Assembly: GCA_945866245.1 (NCBI GenBank)
Contig: CAMBGW010000035.1
Coordinates: 1-9,254, forward strand
Length of the DNA: 9,254 bases
Origin: Verrucomicrobia subdivision 6 bacterium
GTDB lineage: Bacteria > Verrucomicrobiota > Verrucomicrobiia > Methylacidiphilales > Verrucolacustridaceae
Reading direction: 5' to 3'
The translations under genes and the position numbers were made by a program. The notes beneath the pieces were generated by a model. That model was not told the DNA's origin. It saw nothing but the letters and a program-made list of their open reading frames with translations, and searched no databases. Each line of letters starts with the position of its first letter. Position 1 is the stretch's first letter. This document shows positions 6,321 to 9,254 of the stretch, one piece after another.

Positions 6321-6781
6321 ATTATCCGAAAAAGCTGGAGGAGATTGTTTCTCTGTTTGAGCATCTACCGGATGAGGAGAAGCGGGAAAGTTTGGTGTCT
6401 TACAGTCTGACGACAAAAAATTACGAACCCAAGGATGGGGAGAAGTTTGATTTGGAGGATGTTCGGAAAGATGAGGAGTGTGCGGATACGGTAGGGGTTT
6501 TTCTGCAAGTGGACGGGGAAGGAAAGAGCCGTTTTCGTATGACGTTGGGGCCGCAGGTGCAAACGTTGACGAAAGCGATGGCAGCGATTTTATGCAAAGG
6601 GCTGGAGGGAGTAACGCCTAAGGCGGTGATGGATTTAGAGAGCGATTTTGTTCCCAAGATTGTGGGGGCACAGTTGGTGCGGGTGCGAAGCCAGACGACC
6701 TACTATATTCTCTCGCGGATGAAGGGAATTTGTAAGGTTTGGTCGGACAGGAAAAGAGCGGAATCAAGCTCAAGTAGTTAG
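6317..6781 (+). CDS. sufE: SufE-like cysteine desulfurase sulfur acceptor
   Basis: SufE accepts persulfide sulfur from the desulfurase SufS and passes it to the SufBC2D scaffold in the cytosol. The 154-residue protein follows the family plan: an N-terminal helix (LEEIVSLFEHLPDEEKR), the active-site region with a single candidate persulfide cysteine C55 (DEECADTVGVFLQV), then TLTKAMAAILCKGLEGVTPKAVMDLE and a terminal helix after RVRSQTTYYILSRM. C55 is aligned with the conserved SufE cysteine, but the usual GCQSxVW context is replaced by ECADTVGV. C92 and C138 are additional. The start overlaps the mutase stop (ATGA), with GGGTGAGG just upstream. Downstream the suf operon begins with a regulator, supporting the assignment, but sufE sits before that operon's operator and so is partly separately transcribed. 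It ends in a low-complexity Ser run. Confidence 0.85.
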   Translation: MNYPKKLEEIVSLFEHLPDEEKRESLVSYSLTTKNYEPKDGEKFDLEDVRKDEECADTVGVFLQVDGEGKSRFRMTLGPQVQTLTKAMAAILCKGLEGVTPKAVMDLESDFVPKIVGAQLVRVRSQTTYYILSRMKGICKVWSDRKRAESSSSS

Positions 6782-6800
6782 TGCGTAACTGCTTATATTT
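6772..6800 (+). terminator. Probable weak terminator after sufE
   Basis: A nine-pair stem (6772-6780 with 6786-6794, including one G-U pair) encloses the loop GTGCG and is followed by ATATTT. The sufE stop codon lies in the left arm. The stem is not GC-rich and the U tract is broken by A, so termination is probably partial, leaving read-through from the mutase-sufE unit into the regulator gene possible. Confidence 0.4.
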
Positions 6801-6828
6801 ACTGCATTGCGAATTCACTTTTTAAAAT

Positions 6829-6856
6829 TTGATTTAGAATAATTCTAAACTATGTT
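6829..6856 (+). promoter_or_regulatory. Candidate promoter of the suf regulator operon
   Basis: TTGATT (6829-6834) and TATGTT (6851-6856) are separated by 16 bases and could be -35 and -10 elements, with the palindrome filling the spacer. In that case transcription would begin only a few bases before the ATG at 6866. Alternatively TAGAAT (6835-6840) is the -10, with a weak TTCACT (6814-6819) upstream at a short 15-base spacing. Under either reading a protein bound to the palindrome would block RNA polymerase. The gap is strikingly AT-rich compared with its surroundings. Confidence 0.45.
6833..6849. promoter_or_regulatory. PerR/Fur-box-like operator palindrome
   Basis: TTTAGAATAATTCTAAA is a perfect 17-bp palindrome around a central A. 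Its core TTAGAATAATTCTAA has the 7-1-7 form of the PerR box known from Bacillus (consensus TTATAATNATTATAA). It lies 17 bases before the start codon of a Fur/PerR-family regulator, which makes autoregulation and control of the following sufC-sufB genes the natural reading. The symmetry and position are seen directly; binding is inferred. Confidence 0.8.
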
Positions 6857-6865
6857 GGTGGGCTG

Positions 6866-7303
6866 ATGAAGACTCTCAAGCAGATGGATCGGGGCGCACT
6901 GAGTGACGCTTTAGATCATGCAGGTCAGAGAACGACCCCGCAGAGGGAGATGGTCTTTAGTGTTTTACTGGATGAGCGGAATCATCCGACGGCGGACGAG
7001 GTTTATACTCGGACAAAATCAAGGATGCCGACGATCTCGATGGCCACGGTCTACAACTGTTTGGAGGCGCTGGTGACCTGTGGGCTGGTCAAACAGGTGA
7101 ATATTGAGCGGGAGCCGACCCGCTACTGTCCAAATCTTGCTCCGCATGCTCACTTTCACTGTCGGGAGACGGGTCGAGTGTACGATGTACCGGTTCCCTC
7201 AGAAATGATGAAGGGTTTAGCGCAAGTGCTGCCTGGGGAGTACGAGGCGGACTCAGTGGAGTTAGTTTTTCGCGGTCACTTAGCTAAAGGAAAAACAAAA
7301 TGA
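6866..7303 (+). CDS. Fur/PerR-family transcriptional regulator of the suf operon
   Basis: The 145-residue protein has the Fur-type winged helix: RTTPQREMVFSVL (22-34), HPTADEVY (40-47), the recognition helix MATVYNCLEALVTCGLV (59-75), then a short dimerisation domain. Compared with Bacillus PerR, the regulatory-site positions read H40 (H37), C88 in place of D85, H94 (H91), H96 (H93) and D107 (D104). Of the four structural-zinc cysteines only C99 remains: the first pair reads CRET rather than CxxC and the C-terminal pair is missing. It is therefore a zinc-site-less Fur relative that may sense iron, redox state or perhaps an iron-sulfur cluster. Its ATG (6866) follows GGTGGG at 6857-6862; a later ATG at 6884 is less likely. 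A PerR-type palindrome lies just upstream. Its stop overlaps the sufC start (ATGA), so it is co-translated with the genes it presumably controls. Confidence 0.88.
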   Translation: MKTLKQMDRGALSDALDHAGQRTTPQREMVFSVLLDERNHPTADEVYTRTKSRMPTISMATVYNCLEALVTCGLVKQVNIEREPTRYCPNLAPHAHFHCRETGRVYDVPVPSEMMKGLAQVLPGEYEADSVELVFRGHLAKGKTK

Positions 7304-8055
7304 AGAGCAGCCTGGAAATCAAAGGATTGAAGGCGGAGATTAACGGGACAGAAATTCTGCATGGATTGAATCTGACTGTGCCTAAAGGCGAGGTGCACGC
7401 GATTATGGGGAAGAACGGTTCGGGTAAGAGCACTTTGGCTAAGGTGATGGCGGGTCATCCGGATTATCAAGTGACGGGAGGAGATGTTTTCTTGGATGGA
7501 AAAACGATTTTGGGTCTAGACCCGGACGTGAGGGCGAGGGAGGGTCTCTTTCTCGCCTTTCAATATCCGAGCGAAATTCCTGGGGTAACGATTGCCAACT
7601 TTATGCGTGCGGCACTAAACGCGCGGCGACCTGAGGGCCAGGAGATCGACGCGGTGGAGTACTACAACGAGCTCTACAAAAAAATGGATCTACTCAAAAT
7701 CGATCGCTCTTTCACTTCAAGGGCAGTGAACGATGGGTTTTCAGGAGGGGAAAAGAAAAAGAACGAGATTTTACAAATGGCGATGCTGGAGCCGAAGTAT
7801 GCGGTGCTTGATGAGACCGACTCTGGGCTGGATATCGATGCGCTGAAGATTGTCTCCCATGGGGTGAATAGTTTGCGGGGTCCGAAAATGGGAATATTAG
7901 TGATCACCCACTATCAGCGCTTGCTGGATTACATTGTGCCCGATGTGGTGCATGTGATGGTGGACGGAAGAATTGTGAAGAGCGGGCCAAAAGAGTTGGC
8001 CTTAGAAATGGAAAAAAAAGGATACGACTGGGTGGAAAACCTAGTCGCAGCATAA
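7300..8055 (+). CDS. sufC: SufC, ATPase of the SUF iron-sulfur scaffold
   Basis: SufC is the cytosolic ABC-type ATPase that drives the SufBC2D scaffold on which nascent Fe-S clusters form. The 251-residue length is normal. Visible motifs are Walker A GKNGSGKST (37-45), the Q-loop in FQYPSEIPG with Q88, the SufC-specific signature FSGGEKKKNEI (147-157), Walker B YAVLDETDSGLD (167-178) and the switch H204 in VITHYQRLLD. The KKKNEIL form of the signature and the ETDSGLDIDAL stretch separate SufC from transporter ATPases. The start overlaps the regulator stop by ATGA, and AAAGGA (7286-7291) sits 8 bases upstream, a good ribosome-binding site. sufB follows after 3 bases. Confidence 0.97.
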   Translation: MKSSLEIKGLKAEINGTEILHGLNLTVPKGEVHAIMGKNGSGKSTLAKVMAGHPDYQVTGGDVFLDGKTILGLDPDVRAREGLFLAFQYPSEIPGVTIANFMRAALNARRPEGQEIDAVEYYNELYKKMDLLKIDRSFTSRAVNDGFSGGEKKKNEILQMAMLEPKYAVLDETDSGLDIDALKIVSHGVNSLRGPKMGILVITHYQRLLDYIVPDVVHVMVDGRIVKSGPKELALEMEKKGYDWVENLVAA

Positions 8056-8058
8056 GTC

Positions 8059-9254
8059 ATGAGCGAAGCAACCACCTTAGAAAAACCGGACCTAAAGATT
8101 GACCAGGATGAGGGAAACTTTTCCTATCCGGAGGATTACGCATTTAATGCAGGGATCGGGTTGACGGAAAAGACGATCGATTACATTTGTGATGCGAAGG
8201 AAGATCCCGATTGGGTGCGAGAGTTTCGCAAGAAAGCCTTAAAGGTTTTCCAGGACAAGCCTCTCCCGACTCACTGGGCGAGCAAAGATCTGGAAAGCAT
8301 CCATTTTGATGATTTTCGCTACTACCTATCCAAAGGGGCAAAGCCGAAGCGGACTTGGGATGAGGTGCCGGATGATGTGAAGCGGACCTTTGAGAGGTTG
8401 GGCATTCCAGAAAAAGAGAGAGCTTTTTTGGCCGGGGTCGAAGCGCAGTTTGATAGCGAGGCGGCTTACTCGAATATCAAGAAGGCGGTGGCAGAGCAGG
8501 GAGTCATCTTTGTCGGAAGTCGAGAAGGGCTGAAGGATCACCCGGAGATCTTTAAGAAGTGGTTTGGAAAAGTAATTCCGACGGCGGATAACAAATTCTC
8601 TGCCTTAAATAGTGCGGTTTTTTCAGGAGGTTCCTTTATCTACGTTCCGAAGGGGGTGAAGGTGAAGCATCCCTTGCAGGCTTATTTTCGGATCAACGCG
8701 GAGAACTTCGGTCAGTTTGAACGGACCTTAATCATCGTGGATGAAGGGGCGGAGTTGACCTATATGGAGGGTTGTACGGCTCCCAAATTTGATTCGGTCA
8801 CGTTGCACAGTGCGGTGGTGGAGTTGGTGGCGATGAAAGGGGCAAAACTGCAGTACATCACGGTGCAGAATTGGAGTCCGAACGTTTTTAATTTGGTGAC
8901 GAAGCGGGGATTGGCTCATGAGGAGTCGGAGATCAAGTGGATCGACTGCAATATCGGTTCCCGTTTGACGATGAAGTATCCTGGGGTGATTTTGAAGGGG
9001 CGTAAGGCTCGGGGGGAGGTGCTCTCGATTGCGCTGGCCAATAATGGGCAACACCAAGACACCGGAGCCAAGATGATCCACGCGGCGGATGAGACGACCT
9101 CGAATATTATTTCCAAATCGATTTCCATCGGTTCGGGTCGGGCTACTTACCGAGGCTTGGTGCATATCCCTCGGCATCTCAAGGGGTGTAAAAACAACAC
9201 GGAGTGTGATGCGCTCTTGATTAACACGGAGTCGAGGACGGATACCTATCCTGC
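8059..9254 (+). CDS. sufB: SufB, SUF scaffold subunit (3' end cut by window)
   Basis: SufB is the scaffold subunit that, with SufC and SufD, receives sulfur and iron to build Fe-S clusters. The frame is open from the ATG at 8059 to the right edge: 398 whole codons of an expected 470-480, so about 70-80 residues are missing. Family blocks are unmistakable: FSYPEDYAFNAGIGLTEKTI, WVREFRKKAL, DEVPDDVKRTFERLGIPE, VFSGGSFIYVPKGVKV, FGQFERTLIIVDEGAELTYM and SIGSGRATYRGLVHI. C383 in TECDALLI aligns with the functionally important C405 of E. coli SufB. It begins 3 bases after the sufC stop without an evident Shine-Dalgarno, consistent with coupling. The order regulator-sufC-sufB predicts sufD and sufS just beyond the edge, but this is not seen here. 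Confidence 0.97.
   Translation, partial: MSEATTLEKPDLKIDQDEGNFSYPEDYAFNAGIGLTEKTIDYICDAKEDPDWVREFRKKALKVFQDKPLPTHWASKDLESIHFDDFRYYLSKGAKPKRTWDEVPDDVKRTFERLGIPEKERAFLAGVEAQFDSEAAYSNIKKAVAEQGVIFVGSREGLKDHPEIFKKWFGKVIPTADNKFSALNSAVFSGGSFIYVPKGVKVKHPLQAYFRINAENFGQFERTLIIVDEGAELTYMEGCTAPKFDSVTLHSAVVELVAMKGAKLQYITVQNWSPNVFNLVTKRGLAHEESEIKWIDCNIGSRLTMKYPGVILKGRKARGEVLSIALANNGQHQDTGAKMIHAADETTSNIISKSISIGSGRATYRGLVHIPRHLKGCKNNTECDALLINTESRTDTYP

Noticed and set aside
6786..6812. ACTGC repeated at 6788-6792 and 6801-6805 as a second operator
   Set aside because: It is a direct, not inverted, five-base repeat, and the first copy is already part of the hairpin after sufE. Too short to support.
8728..9177. 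Minus-strand open frame of 149 codons
   Set aside because: It lies wholly within sufB, whose conserved blocks read through on the plus strand.
1..9254. Defence island, mobile element or CRISPR content
   Set aside because: No transposase, integrase, terminal repeats, spaced repeats or recognisable defence genes are present; the region looks like core chromosome.

Overview
The window is a gene-dense, mid-GC stretch of bacterial chromosome holding eleven complete or near-complete genes and a twelfth (sufB) cut by the right edge. No rRNA, tRNA, insertion sequence, phage gene or CRISPR array is visible, and no stretch over 300 bases lacks a gene. The mix of an acidic coiled-coil membrane protein with a beta-rich C-terminal domain, a lone basic micro-protein, a DUF6580-type membrane protein and weak Shine-Dalgarno signals resembles Verrucomicrobiota or a related PVC-group bacterium. 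That placement is an impression from protein style, not a measured assignment.

Layout. At the left (73-1098, +) is aspartate-semialdehyde dehydrogenase. It converges on a minus-strand group spanning 2829 to 1111, transcribed right to left: a 37-residue highly basic protein, a YacP/Rae1-like NYN nuclease whose start overlaps the basic protein's stop (ATGA), a membrane-anchored coiled-coil protein, and a 63-residue lipoprotein. Divergent from this group is a plus-strand pair: a six-helix DUF6580-like membrane protein and a YfcE-type metallophosphoesterase. A minus-strand YkgJ-type cysteine-cluster protein (3958-4278) converges on that pair.

From 4383 everything is on the plus strand. A 645-residue phosphohexose mutase overlaps a SufE-like sulfur acceptor gene (ATGA), followed by a probable weak terminator hairpin. 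An AT-rich 84-base gap then carries a perfect 17-bp palindrome identical in form to a PerR box (7-1-7 core TTAGAATAATTCTAA). It is followed by a Fur/PerR-family regulator, sufC (ATGA overlap with the regulator) and sufB.

How they work together. The right half encodes part of a SUF iron-sulfur cluster assembly system. SufE receives sulfur from a desulfurase that is not in view, SufC and SufB form the scaffold ATPase complex, and the co-transcribed Fur-family protein most likely represses its own operon through the palindrome. The regulator is unusual: it keeps most PerR-type regulatory metal ligands, but one Asp position is Cys and three of the four structural-zinc Cys are absent. The most interesting candidates are this regulator with its operator, and the translationally coupled basic micro-protein/NYN-nuclease pair. 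Plus-strand genes favour G-ending codons and minus-strand genes C-ending codons, so the plus strand is probably the leading replication strand.
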